From Tamarix chinensis (Eukaryota; Streptophyta; Magnoliopsida; Caryophyllales; Tamaricaceae), in assembly GCA_030549775.1 (NCBI GenBank), contig CM060175.1, positions 28,749,762-28,813,761 of the forward strand: 64,000 nucleotides of DNA. The letters run 5' to 3'. A model generated the notes under the pieces. The model was not told where the DNA came from. It was given only the letters and a program-made list of their open reading frames with translations, and made no database searches. Below, in pieces: positions 47,311-60,059 of the stretch. A program made the position numbers and the translations under genes. Position 1 is the first letter of the stretch, and the number at the start of each line of letters is the position of its first letter.

Positions 47311-50300
47311 ACAAAAGTGGAAAAACTAAATATACCTAAGCAAAATGGGATACTACCACCACACCTAACATAAGATAGGGGTCAACGGCTTGTTACATAT
47401 TAGATACTATGCTAAGAAACCAAACCCATCAAAATAAAAGTATAGTGCACAAAAAACATGATATGTACATAGCAAAGAAAATGTTTACAAAGAAGGACCT
47501 TAACAGTCCCCAAATATGAATACATGAAAGGAGATTAAACTAAAGTATAAGATTACAATGAAAGCAACAGTATGGTATAGCTCCAAACCTTGGTCCATTG
47601 TATAAAAAAAAAGATTCTTGATATCAAGCCCAAAATGAGGTAGACCTAGTATCGAAGATCCAAAAATAACCTAAACATGGTCCTTTGCTCGTCAGAATGA
47701 GTAGGTGACCAAAGAAAGGGGCACACCAGTACACTTTGTACCGAGTAAGCCGAGTTACCTTCTCAACAAAAGTGACAAGCATATAATTTCCTAGTATAAT
47801 ATGGAGGTTAAACTAAACATATATGATATTTATGCCATAAAATTAGATATGCATGTTCTATCATGGTCATATAATATATTAAGACCTCATGCTAGACACA
47901 ACTTATACAAATTAGGACTCATCATTCTTATCAACATAACGTGAACATCATAGATAACAACATACCATTTAATAAGTAGGTTGTTCAAACAATTTATCAA
48001 GGCTTCTACAACCCATTCACATAATTTTCCATTGGGTATATTTATCAAGCTTGCATAAGTCATTAGGTCATTAATTTACAAGCCATTATTTCTCTTTCTC
48101 TTTTCCTTTTTGTTTTCATTTTTCTTTATCCACACCTTCATCCTTATTCTATGTACCACCTCATGGTCTCATATACCATGGAAGCCTATCCAAACTAGAG
48201 GACACAAAGTCCGGCTGAAGTCAAGTAACTTACCTAGGTGACCAAAACTTTTAGTATTGATACCCCCTAGTACATCATTAGTGTCTAGAGTAGGTAAAGC
48301 ATAAAGATTCCGCATAAAAGAAAATCCTAGAGGCACTAATAAACATCTAGAAGAAGACTAAACCCAGTAGCTAATCAAGGATTTGGTACTCTAGACTCAT
48401 GCATAGCTTGATTCTCTTCCTATTTAAGTGATTAACATGTTATTTTCCAAGATTATGTTATCATACAAGGCCCATGCAACATTCAAGTAACATATCCGTA
48501 TACTCAATTATTCCATCTTAACCATTATTACCCTCAAGCCATGTGGTAGAATTTCCATTAGTGCTTAGCCAAGTGCAAACTAACCCTATAAGGTATTCCA
48601 TTTATGCCAAAATCTGGCTTATCTCATTCAAAAGTAGTATCATAGCATACTCATTACAATTTACTCATTAAATTATTCCAAGGGCACTAAATAGACTATC
48701 ATGAATTTTGATCCCTTTAATCCATCCAATAGGTTATTTAATTCATACCAAGATCGGTGTTCTCATCATTAAAGGATCTTTTTATAGCATTATGCAAAGT
48801 ATCAAAGCAAAGAAAGAGCAAAAGAGCAAAAGAGTATACTCTGCCTGAATTGATCGACGGGTTCACTCAACCAAAACTCTAGAATTTTCTCAAACCAGTC
48901 GATCGATTTGGTTAGACCACTTAATTGTTATAAGAATAATCTATCAGTTCTGACAAACCAATAGATGGGTTTAAACAGAGAGCAACTAAAGTCACCACAG
49001 GCCAAATGGTTGATCAGTTTGAGCCAATTAGTTGACTTTTATTTTGAATCATTCCATCCATTTGCTCCCACACAACACATATAAGAAATTTTACACATGG
49101 TTCACACTCTAAAATATTACTACATCCAAACCATAATATGCCATAAATAACTATAAATATTTAACAAGCACATAAACTGAATCATGCTTCACTTTCAAGC
49201 AAATTGACCCTATTTTCTCTTCTTAATTAATTCAGCACACATTAATTAGAAAGCCCAAATCACATGTAGGTATAAAAAATTAATATCTTGTAGAGTACAT
49301 CACATCACATGCTTATTTAGGCTAGATTTTAAAGGTAAGAATAACTTACTTGATACTTAACAAAGTTTCCTACTAAAGAGGAAAAACTCAAGCCAAAAAA
49401 TTTTGACTTTTAAAACCTTTAAAAATAACAAATATAATTATGAAATCATTAAATAAATTTCACAAATCAATAACTTCAAATTAGAAAAGAAAAAGGCTTA
49501 CCAGTCCCAAGAGAAAAATAGAGAATGATTTATCTATAAATAACTCAACTTTCTCCTAAATCTATCTCTTTCTTGCATAAGAATAAAACAAGAGGGAACT
49601 AAGGAAAAGATAGAAGAGTGAAAGGAATTCAAAAGTAAGCTTGAAGTGGAGAGAACATTAACATAAGCTCTAAAGGATTGCTGAAAGAAAGGTGAGAAGA
49701 AGGGGTGATTAGGGTTATTTATAGCCAACAAATTAGTTAAGAAATGAGTGAGGTTATGTAATAGATCAAAAACCCTAATTTTACATATCAAATTTGAGTT
49801 TAACAAGCAAATTTATCAAAACTAGGTTTACTCCTATTCCAAAGCTCAAATGGTGACTTTTTAGAGAATGTAGGTTGAGCTTATCTAGAAAATATCAAAC
49901 ACAAGAAGAAAAATGGAAGATTAGCGAGGGAAGGGCATATCCCAACCAAGTAGGAATAGTTTGGAAATTAAAGCATACAATATGAGGTGTGCAGAGGAGA
50001 GGGGAAGAAGAAGTTAGGAGTGAGGTTATCCTCTCCCTCAACTATCAAAATCAAGCCCTTCAATATGTTTGAGGTAGCAATGAAAGCCAAATAAAAGATA
50101 AAAAAAGGTTTAAGAATCACTCAATAATAGCTTGTAGTTAGATTATCAAAGTTCCATTTTGATGCAAGGAATTTCCCAGATATCAAGCTTCGATAAGTAC
50201 TTAGCCTAACAAATCAAGCACTCAATTTAGCTACATAAGCCAATTGTTCTATAGACGAGTCAATTATTTTTTCTAAACCAATCCAATAGGTTGGTTAAAA

Positions 50301-50340
50301 AAAACCTTTACTAAAAAAATGAACTAGTTAATTGGTTGTT
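47311..50340 (-). mobile_element. possible eroded large LTR on the complementary strand
   Basis: The complementary strand has a TATA box (TATAAATA, 49716-49723) followed by AACCCTAATCACCCC and a pyrimidine-rich stretch, typical of an LTR promoter and early transcript. The region after it is long and frameless. Around 48850-49040 and 50230-50330 are repeated, related phrases with CCAATTGGTT-like inverted halves. Ends are not visible. The 90-codon frame at 49534-49806 is in the early-transcript part and has no domain. Confidence 0.3.
49716..49723 (-). promoter_or_regulatory. TATA box, LTR-like context
   Basis: Complement TATAAATA in GGCTATAAATAACCCTAATC. It is the only strong promoter-like signal in 44.6-51.6 kb. 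Confidence 0.45.
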
Positions 50341-51669
50341 CGCTTCAATACACAAGCATACGAATATCATAGTAGCAAAATAAGGTTGTATCCTCGGGGA
50401 CTTTGGTGTTAACTACTATTTTTATCACTTTTGAATATCTAAATAGATTAACTAGAAATGGATGGGTCAAAACCCTTTAGGCAAATAAAAAAAATTGATG
50501 GAAACTACTAATTATGAATTCAATCAATAAGAAACAAGCCTAAGATTGAATTTAAGTGGTAATTCTAATGTAATTTAATAAATCAATCTTTCTTGTGTCA
50601 GATTTATTCAATATGTTAGGAACAATTAGCCAAAATTAACCATTAATATATTTCAACAGCTAAAAGTCATGCTCAATTAAATCTAAAAACCTTTTTTCTT
50701 GGCTATAGAACTAATTAAACTCATTAAGAACAATCTAATTCAATCAATTCCTGAGAATCACTAATCTACTTTTGTGAGTCATTAATTCCTATTTAGTTGA
50801 TAATTTATGATGTTAGTTATAATATTTCAATTCTAAATAACAACTTAATTAGATTAAAATAGAGATCAATTGTTCTAACCCTAATCAATTAAATTCTAGC
50901 AATTAAATAACACAATTCAAATAATTCCAACAGTAATTCAATCAATTCATCAAATCAACAATAGAATCAAACCTAATTAGATCCTAGAACAACTAATTAC
51001 TCATGTATAATTGAAGTTATAAAGCATAATAATTATATCAAGAACATAATATTACAGGAGAAAAAGAAGAATGTAATAGATAAAGCTATAGGGATGGAGT
51101 TCAATGTGGTGGTTCAATCCTCTAGAATTGATGTTACAGATTAAAATCATAAGATTTAATCTAATGGGTTTTTGCATAAAAGAGAGATAAAATCAAATAG
51201 AAATTATAGATTCAAGAGAAGGAAGGCTAACCCCCAATATATCCCTTGAGTCATCCTCAAATAGGTCTTTATATATCCTTAGTTGAATGTAGTTGTTCGA
51301 TCCTCTAAAATTGTATTGAGAAAACAAAATCTGACACCCAACACACCCATTTTGGTTAACACGGCTAGGCCGTGTTGGGGTTAAAGACTAGGTAACTACA
51401 CTAAAAATCTACATGGCCATGTTGGCTCATAACTCTCCTATGTGACCGACACATGTCAAATCACACTTGGCTCATCCTTTTTCTGCTTAAGGTCACAAAG
51501 GAGTACTCATTTTTTTTAAAGCAGAATAGTTGTAAGCACCTATTGACATGATAATAACCATACTTTTGAGGGTTTAGTGCCAAGCACTCAATGCGATAGA
51601 CTTTAAATTTTTTTCCTTAAATATTTCTCTAGTAACCAAAGAGTAGTTTACGATGAAATCCATTCCTAT
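50341..51669. other. no gene recognised; repeat-like
   Basis: AT-rich with many AATTCAATC-type phrases and no open frame. It partly mirrors 46560-47300 in inverse orientation. Possibly the other end of a broken element. Confidence 0.3.
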
Positions 51670-51984
51670 TATAATACCCCAAAAATTTTCTTTGCCTAAT
51701 CCTGCATCATTACATCCTAATTTGATTCTAATATCAAAAAATATTATTTTTACCTTTAACTCAATCCCTTAATCCTGAAACTTTAACCGAATTCGAAACC
51801 TTGACTTGGATAAACTGTAATTCGTAAACCAAAATCAAAACCTGATAAAAATTCCACTAATTCTAATTACTTATGGCTAATCCAAAATGACTTTGTCCTT
51901 TTCTTTATCCTTTTGTTTTCTTTCTTTCTTCTCCTCCTTTCATTAACCTTAAGCTACACACATTTGAAATTGTTGCAACTTGCA

Positions 51985-52255
51985 CCTCCCACTTTGATGC
52001 AAACCAAGGAGCTGGGCTTGTTAATCATACACTTGGGCATGATGCAAATCCTTCACAAGACCCTTTGTCGCTTCCAAGTGGTCTAATTACAAGACTTAGA
52101 ACCAAACATTTCAATGAAGCACTAAATGGGCTAATCCAAGAGATTTGGACTGATTCTAAACAAATCAATATGGGCTCAAATAATAATCAAGAATTAGTCA
52201 AACATCACAAAGAAATTGAAGAGACTAATATTTATACAAAAACATTTCCAACATG
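51985..52255 (+). pseudogene. tail of a Ty3/gypsy polyprotein
   Basis: The frame from about 51985 reads GHDANPSQDPLSLPSGLITR then LRTKHFNEALNGLIQEIW. A DPL-LPSGP-TR-RAK motif followed by an EALNGLIQ helix is common at the C-terminal end of plant gypsy polyproteins, as far as I recall. It ends at TGA 52254-52256. No RT or integrase precedes it, so it is an isolated 3' fragment. Confidence 0.5.
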
Positions 52256-52299
52256 AGCTAGCCACCAAAAGGAATGAATTTGATGAGTTTCAAGAGGAT

Positions 52300-52920
52300 T
52301 AAAACGTAGTCTTGAATGGTTATGTTAAATACATTAAAATTAGTCATTTAGCTATTTATGGTTGCCTTTATAAGTCCAAGAGGCCTAAAAAACATGGGAA
52401 CTTGTTTATTTTGTTATTTGTACTGTTTTAAAGCTTTAATTATGACTTTTCCTATTATAGGAGGGTGTTTTAAAGCTTTAGTTATGACCTTTCCTATTCT
52501 AGCTTTTGTTATGTCTTTTTTCTAGTCTAAGAGGGTGTTTTAAAGCTTTAGTTGTGACTTTTCCTATTCTTGGAGGGTTGTTCCAAGTATATATATGGGT
52601 ATTTCGAAATGAATAAGGATATATAATGTTTTAAGAAATTATCATATTTGTGAGGTTTTGTATTCCTCTTCGTTCTTAAAAGAACTTGTAGAACTTATTA
52701 AGTTAATATTTTGGAGTTCAAACAACCAAACTTATCACCCCGATTGTTGAGAGATTCTCACGTTTTCTAGGTGTGGTGTTTCAATCCTTCATAGTCTTGG
52801 TTTTCATCTTGTTGGGTGTTGGGTCAAGGGTCAAGGAATCTTGTCTTCACGAACTTGGGGTTCTAAACCATCGTTGCTATTGGGTTTCATCACAGTTGTT
52901 GATGGAGTTCATATCACACT
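52300..52920 (+). mobile_element. LTR relic following the gypsy tail
   Basis: It follows the polyprotein tail directly. Inside are three units of about 40-60 bp sharing TTTTAAAGCTTTAGTTATGA and CTTTTCCTATTCT (52430-52580). A TATATATATGGG string at about 52592-52603 comes next, then GAATAAGG and a phrase with ACCAAACTTATCACCCCGAT near the end, typical of LTR transcripts of this kind. Terminal repeats were not resolved. Confidence 0.45.
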
Positions 52921-53218
52921 TGCATCATCACCCATCACCTTTCTACACCCTCACCCATTATCCTTCTTTTTCTCCTTCTTCCTCCTTTTTAGACTTGCAC
53001 ACCCATGCGCACACCCTGCTACTATTCTTCCTCTTATTCCCCTTATCCTTACACAACACATACATTAAACCATCACCACTCTCACTCTATAGCTACTACC
53101 CTACTCCTCACCATCCTCTACAACCATCATCATCATCACCTTGCAGATGCCCCATCACCATCATCATTATGGCATGCCCCCTGTTCTTTTTCTTCTTCCC
53201 TGATTCACACCACACACG

Positions 53219-53220
<2 letters not shown>

Positions 53221-53255
<35 letters not shown>

Positions 53256-53271
53256 GTGTGTGTGTGTGTGT
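53221..53271. repeat. (CA)16 joined to (TG)9, a dinucleotide inverted repeat
   Basis: Sixteen CA units are followed directly by about nine TG units, so the right 19 bases pair with the left ones around 53252/53253. The overlapping His/Thr and Cys/Val frames are artefacts. Confidence 0.92.
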
Positions 53272-53381
53272 ACTAAAACACTCTTCTTCCCTTATCTTTA
53301 GCTTTCCTCAATTCTACAATTTTGTGTCTAAAACACTTACCCAATCACTCCCTCTTCCTTCTCCGCTCTTCCCTCTCTCTT

Positions 53382-53483
53382 TTCTTCTTCTTCTTCTTCT
53401 TCTTGTTCTTCTTCTTCTTCTTCTTCTTCTTCTTCTTCTTCTTCTTCTTCTTCTTCTTCTTCTTCTTCTTCTTCTTCTTCTTC
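53382..53483. repeat. (TTC)n microsatellite, about 33 units
   Basis: Near-pure TTC with a single TTG interruption near 53403. Homopurine-homopyrimidine. The poly-Phe, poly-Leu and poly-Lys open frames on both strands are artefacts of it. Confidence 0.92.
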
Positions 53484-53742
53484 CTCATTTCCCTATTTTT
53501 GGCATGTGCACCACCTCGGCCACCACTTGCCTCCCATAATTTGGTGGACTGACCACCAAGGTTGCCCCAACCTTCCCCAACACAGTCATTGGCCATCGCC
53601 ACCGACCACCACCCCTTTTTCCTTCTTCTTTCCCTCATTCTCACACTTTTATAGAGTGTAACCTATACATCGCTTGCAACATAGTCGTGAAACACTTAAA
53701 ATCACTTGCCTCATAGCCATGCAACATGTGCATTATTTTGAA

Positions 53743-54090
53743 AGGGAGTAATAATGGGTGAGAGGTGCCATTATGTCATATTTGTAGAAATATATGTTAT
53801 GGTATGAAATATGGGTTTAAGGATATTATGTTATTGAAAGAAAGTAAGAATGGGTGAGAGGTACCATTAAATTATGTTTTTATTGTGACAGTGTCATATT
53901 TGTGGAAGTATATCTTATGGTACAAAATATGGGTTTAAGAATATTATGTTACTAAAAGAAAATAATAATTGGTGAGAGGTACCACTATGTTATGATTTTG
54001 TTGTAATAATGTCATATTTGTGGAAATATATCTTTTGGTATGAAATAAAGGCTTAAGGATGTTATGTTATCTTATGATATGAAATATGGG
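53743..54090. repeat. tandem repeat, three units of about 100-120 bp
   Basis: Each unit contains GGTGAGAGGT.CCA, ATGTCATATTTGT, AAATATAT and ATATGGGTTTAAG or variants. Units begin near 53743, 53843 and 53963. Confidence 0.75.
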
Positions 54091-55192
54091 TTAAATAAGT
54101 TTTAATAAATAGATTTAATAATTATCATGAGGTATGATGATAAATTGTGGTCTTGAAAAATAATATGTGTGGAAGGTACAAGATTTTATAAAATACAGAT
54201 TATTATTTGTGCTTGAGGGTAATTTGGTCATTAAGGGATAATAAATAAATTTTGGTATTTTATGTATTATGTGGATTAAAATATGATAATAATAGCATGA
54301 GAAATTCTTGGAAATATTATTGTGGTTTGGAGTCCTTAAATGATTTAATGGATAACTGGGGGCAAACTAACTTATAATGATAATTCCATTATTCCATGTA
54401 TAAGATCTAGAGATTATAAATATTTTTGAATATGTTGTTAATGTTTGACTTTATGAGGTTATCTATAAATAATGGTAATCATGTGAATTTCATGGGATGT
54501 GTTATGACAAATATATGGAATTTGGGTTTTGGACATTCTTTGAGTAATATATCGGGATGAGATTATTAAAGTATATGTATGGGAATTAGATCATGCATTT
54601 TGGGTATGATAATAAAGATGAGATTTGGAGATGATATAATATAAGTTGTGTGGAATAATTTATATGGGAGAATGAATACTAAAGGGTTTGTAATTAGGGT
54701 TTGAAAGGACTTAATTAAATAATTTATATGGGAGTGCATATTCAATAATTAAAGTACTTTCCATAATCATACCATTAATATAATCATTAAGATTTATGGT
54801 TATTATCAATTTTAAGATAATAATGATTTCCATTTTTTAACATATTAGTGTGTTTAGTAACTTATGTATGCTAAAAACTATTTTTAGTTATAAAAAATAA
54901 TAATTATCGGAATTATATTCTTACTCTTATGTGTCTCTTTCTCTCAGGAAGAGGTGTTGCAACATATTTAACATTAAGTAATAATGTTAATATATTGTGT
55001 TTTTTTAATGCTTAACAATTTTCTATTTTTTATTAATTACTCATATATTTTTGTAATTAAGCTTATCCTAATATTATTAATAATTATTATGTTAGATTTC
55101 GATAGCTGGGGAAATAATTATTTAATTATACTTTAAATCGCTGCTATATTTGGCTATAATGTTAATGTCATATTAGAAAGATTTTCGTTGAT

Positions 55193-55468
55193 ATGCTCAA
55201 ATTATTAAAATCGAATGACATAATAATAGATACCCGAGTGCAGTACCGGTTCCACTTAAAATATACTACTCTAACTACTATGGTGGTATTTATAATTTTA
55301 GCTTTTCTTGCATCTACTTGGGAAGTTCAAGCTTGTTTCAAATTTGAAATGACAAGCATCATAAATATTATTTCCAATGGGAGCTGGCTGGCTTTGACAT
55401 ATCATGGAAATCTACGTTCAGAAAACATCGTTGATCCTATATTCTTCTCAGTAGAGGAACTAAGATAA
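55193..55468 (+). CDS. small unrecognised ORF, possible membrane-anchored or secreted peptide
   Basis: 91 codons from ATG at 55193 to TAA at 55466-55468, in a stretch of more even composition. I do not recognise the product. Residues 30-48 (MVVFIILAFLASTWEVQAC) form a hydrophobic helix that could act as a signal anchor or, from the internal Met, as a cleavable signal peptide ending before Cys. The rest is mixed, with four acidic residues near the end. There is no visible promoter or homologous copy in the window, and the position just before macro-repeat copy 2 suggests a fragment. It may equally be chance. Confidence 0.2.
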   Translation: MLKLLKSNDIIIDTRVQYRFHLKYTTLTTMVVFIILAFLASTWEVQACFKFEMTSIINIISNGSWLALTYHGNLRSENIVDPIFFSVEELR

Positions 55469-55655
55469 ACCCTTTGAATAGTTCACATCCAAACCTTGAT
55501 AATCTAAATATTGAATCTGCTTTATGATCTAATATTCTATAATTACAAGGATCATTTTTATTTATTTATTTATTTTATTATGATTTTCTTTAAAATGATA
55601 GTTTTTGGGGCAAGTTTTGGTATATTTTTTGATTAGCGTATTGATCTAGCCATCT

Positions 55656-57211
55656 AATGTTTGTTCTAATGGACATGGAATTCAAGTCATTGGTGGAAGT
55701 TCACACAAAATTATAGGAGGTAGTCATGCAATCTGCTGGAAGAGAAAGGTACTTGAGAGCTTTATAGTCGTTGCTTATTTCTAGCCAGGATTATTGGCTG
55801 TCTAGATTGGAAGCTTATATAGTTGCATGCCAAGAGGTACACAATGCTTCCTATTTTCATTTTATGCTACATTTGGGAACCTGTAATCAGTTAATTTCTT
55901 GTGAATGGCATGCAATTAGAGAATTGGCAATATTTTTTTAGGATATAGAATTGATGCCAGTTGGGGCTAGATCTGCTACGATAGTTTTTGATTAATTTTG
56001 AGAAATCAATATTGATCATGAATAATAATAATACACACCGACACACACATGTGTACATATTTAAAGTAATTTAATATCATTATTAATTAGAATAAAGTAT
56101 GATATGATGTGTGGAGGGCAGTAGAATTTTTTGATTTCTTTTTGTTTGAGCTGCTCTTTTTTTTTTTGTAAGAACTTGCATACTATGATATGACGACAAA
56201 GTTGAATATATGTTATTAGATATTTCACATCTGCTTCTATGAAAACAAAATAACCTATGTGAGCTAGTTTTTATAAATTTTCTTTTTTTTTGTCTTTGAG
56301 ATACTAATTATAGTAATTCATTTGCGGAAAAAGAACTATGTCATCTTCATTAGATAAATTAGTTTTAAAAAAATGGTAAAAATAATTTATTTAGGATCTA
56401 ACTAGTTGATTGGGAGTATGGGAGCAACCTCTAATCTAACAGTGTTTTATTTTCAAAACTAATCTCAAATGGTTTTAGGCTAAGTATGTAAGGAATCCTG
56501 AACCTCTGGCAAAATGGCCTTGGCTAAGTTTTTTTTTAACAAGATTTATTTCATTTTTTTATCTATTAATATTTTTTTATATTTATCATTATTAGTAATA
56601 ATAATACATATATACTATTATTAATTATTTATTTATTTTATTGATATTTATTTATAATTATTATTCTTATTAGGGTTATCTTTTGATGATGATGCTATTA
56701 ATCACTTGTAATAAATATTTTCATTAAAAATAATTATATGCATTCATTATTAATAATGAATAGGTTTTAATTAATTATTACAAATATTATTATCCAAATA
56801 AGTATATTATATTAATAAAAACATATTAACAATGATTTATAATAAAATTTTATTATCAACTATTATGAGGTATTAGCATTTTTTATTAATAATGATTATT
56901 TATTCTTTTATAATAATGACTAATTTATTCATTCATATTAATTAAAAAAATTTCATTATTTTATCAAGAATAATTACAGCTCTAAAAAAAATGAATATCA
57001 TTATTAATTATTAATTATTGATTTTATCATTAATTAATTATTATTATTATTAATTATTAATGAATATTTTTATTAATTATTGTATTTATAATAAACTATC
57101 ATAAAAATGAATTATTACTATTTATTTTGATTATGATCATTTGTATATTTATGATATGTATAATTATTATGCTTTGGTAATAACTAGTGATATTATTCAA
57201 AATCAATTATA

Positions 57212-57243
<32 letters not shown>

Positions 57244-59970
57244 TTTAATGCTACTTTATTATTAGTGATGTGTAATATTATCTTCAATATATAATTTATT
57301 ATTAGTGCTATATATTATAAATTCTAAATATCAGTGATATTTATAATTGCATTTATAAAATCTTAATATAACTATTAGGGTGCTATTTTTATTTTTCTCA
57401 CTCTTATCATGTGTATTAATTAATAAATAAATATTTTCAACAGCTAATTTAAATTTATAAATTAATATAACTAAATTATTGGAACCTTTACATGATGATT
57501 GATGTCATTTAGTAGTTATTTTTTCTTTTCTCCATTTCTCTAATATTTTTGTTCATTTTTTTGTTATTTAATCCAATTATTTAATTTTTTTTATTTTATA
57601 CCTTTAAAAGTATATGTTAGGTTTAGTATATTCATCACTTTTATTTATTGTTTTTGTGTGTTTGGTTTGTTATGTATTTTACTATTAACTAAAGTTGGTT
57701 ATTGATATGTGTTAGTTATGGAACATGTGTAATATGTTACTTAAAAGACAAAAAATAGGTCAATTTTAAATTTTAAATAGGAAAACAATTTATAAATTTA
57801 ATTAGCATTAGCTTTTTAATTTACTTCAGGTTAATTTAATTGATAAAGTGTAAATATTATTTTCATATTTAAAAAAATATTTATGTTAAAACGTAATAAT
57901 CAATATTTTTGTAAATATTATTATTATTATTATGGTAATCTTAATTTTAATAATTATATATTTGATAGGAATACTTATTATAATAATTGAATTCAATTAT
58001 AAATAATTGTAATTATATGGTCTTAATATAATAATAACTACTCGGGTGCTATATATATTAAGTTTGCTATTTTAATTTCTCTTACTTTATTATACATGTC
58101 ATTTATTTTATAAATTTTTTTAACATCTTATCATTAATTAATGAATTAATATAAATTAATTATTAAAATCTTAACATGATGATTGATGTCATTTATGTTA
58201 ATTTTGTTTGAAATTTCATAGGTGGAATCAAACATTACTACTGATAGTTATGAATGAAATTTCAGGATAAGGAGGACAGGAGAGCTTTTGACTCAAATTT
58301 GGAGTTTGAAATTGTATGGATACACCCACATCCTTAATCATTTAGTTATCTATAGACATGGTCGAGAACTCCATTTGTGACGGAAATGTTCACCGGAATC
58401 ATGGATGGTCGGGTATTTATTTGTCTAGATAAAGTTTTGGTTTGGGGGTTGGCCATTCATATATCTGTGTGTGTGTGTGTGTGTGTAAATTTACTCTCTT
58501 TTTTCCTAAAATGATTCCACAACTCTTTTTTTAATTCAGGTTTTATTAGTTAGTCCACTTATTTTGATTATTATTTTTTATCTAGGTTTTTTTATTAATC
58601 TACTTGCAATAGTTTAATGTCCTTAGATGGATATATGAATACTTTAATGCTCATGAATACTCCATCCAAATTTACTTATTTATTTATTTATTATTATTAA
58701 ATTAATCAATTGATTATTACACTTTATTCAAGAGAGTAAACAAAGTTTTTTTTTTGAAATGTCAATGGGGCTTTTTTGGAAGCTATATTTTTCATATCTG
58801 CCCACACATTTAATTTTATTTCTTAGACTACTTTATGTTATTTTAGTTTTATTTGTGATTTTTATATTATAGTATGTGTTAGTTTCTTACACTTAAAAAA
58901 AATGAATTCTACTTTTTTTAGTTTTTGCATTCTCTAAGTAAACACTTTTAATATGAACAACTAATTCTTTTAAAATAATTATATTGGTATATCTTTATAT
59001 ATATATATATATATACACGTACACACACATACAACTTTTATGTGACCATTGTTTTCGTCGTCGTTTGAACAACTAGTTTTTTTGTTTTTGTTTTTTAATA
59101 ATCATTAGGCCTATGGTATGGGGTGCTCATGATAGGTTTTTTTTAGTTATTAATCTAATATGTACAAAATGTGTTCATTAGACCTATGCTATAGGGTGAG
59201 ATGTTTTATCTTAATAGAATAATAACTACTAGGGTCGGGTATATTGATTTAACAGATTATAATGTGTTTTTTTCATATGTATTACTATATTCGTTTGAAT
59301 AATTAATAATAATAATCAATAGTTTTGTACTTATTATTATCAAGATGATATTCTTAATCTAAATAATAATATTTATGATTGAAATATTTATTATATTTAT
59401 TATAATAATTCATTGCAGTTATAAATATAACTGTAATTATCCTGGCTTAATATAATAATATTTACTAGGGTGTTTAATATAATAATATTAAGATTGTTAT
59501 TTTAATTTCTATCACTTTATTATACATGTTATTCATTTTATAAATATTTTCAATCTCTATTCGTCAATTTAGAAATTGATATACATTAATTATTGAAACC
59601 TACAATAATTGATACCATTTCTATTATAAATCTTTTTAGTATTTTATTAATTTTTATTGTGCAAACATTTTAAATGTTATTAAATATTTAATACCATCAA
59701 TGGAGCTTAATTTCTGATAGACTTCTCCAAACTATGTCCTCACCCAAATTATTTTCTTTTTCTCCATTTATATACTCTTTTTTAACATATTTTTACCATG
59801 TTGTCCAAGTATTAAAAAATATTACTTTATTTGTAAGACAATATGAGTTAGGTTTAGCCACTTAATCACTTTTTGTTATCGTTTTTTGTGTGTTTGGATT
59901 GTCATTTATTTTATTATTAACTAAAGTTGTTAACTTATATGTTAGTTATGGAACATGCATAATTTAAAAT
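55656..59970. repeat. AT-rich macro-repeat, copy 2 (about 4.3 kb)
   Basis: Collinear with copy 1 at 4915-9540. It has the gene-like block (55656-55850), a 185-bp stretch absent from copy 1 (about 56010-56195) but partly present in copy 3, the TTA zone (56540-57300), core subunits (57370, 58050, 59490) and the block with TTCAGGATAAGGAGGACAGG (58262). The sequence before 55656 differs from that before 4915, so the shared boundary is sharp there. A (GT)n run at 58465-58487 is absent from copy 1 at the same place. No coding content. Confidence 0.7.
58465..58487. repeat. (TG)n microsatellite
   Basis: About 11 TG units. The matching place in copy 1 (about 7605) has no such run. Confidence 0.85.
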
Positions 59971-60059
59971 TTAATTATAAAATAAAATATATAAGTTTCA
60001 TTAGTTATGAAATTCTAATTTTGTATTTAATACAGAAGGAATAAATCGCATAAAGAGTA

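Larger units (their letters stand above)
51670..54961 (+). mobile_element. third large LTR-like sequence, interrupted
   Basis: Starts TATAATACCCCAAAAATTTT, one base from the TGTAATACCCC start at 14161, and ends near GAGGTGTTGCA, close to the GGTGTTACA ends at 18342 and 32689. It has a pyrimidine-rich tract (51900-51950, continuing 52930-53640) and a tandem array (53743-54090) in the same relative positions as the other two large LTR-like blocks. A gypsy tail plus LTR relic (51985-52920) appears to sit inside it. No target duplication was found. Confidence 0.4.

Noticed and set aside
52773..53644. Frames with poly-Phe, poly-Leu, poly-Lys and His-Thr repeats
   Set aside because: Produced by the TTC and CA/TG microsatellites.
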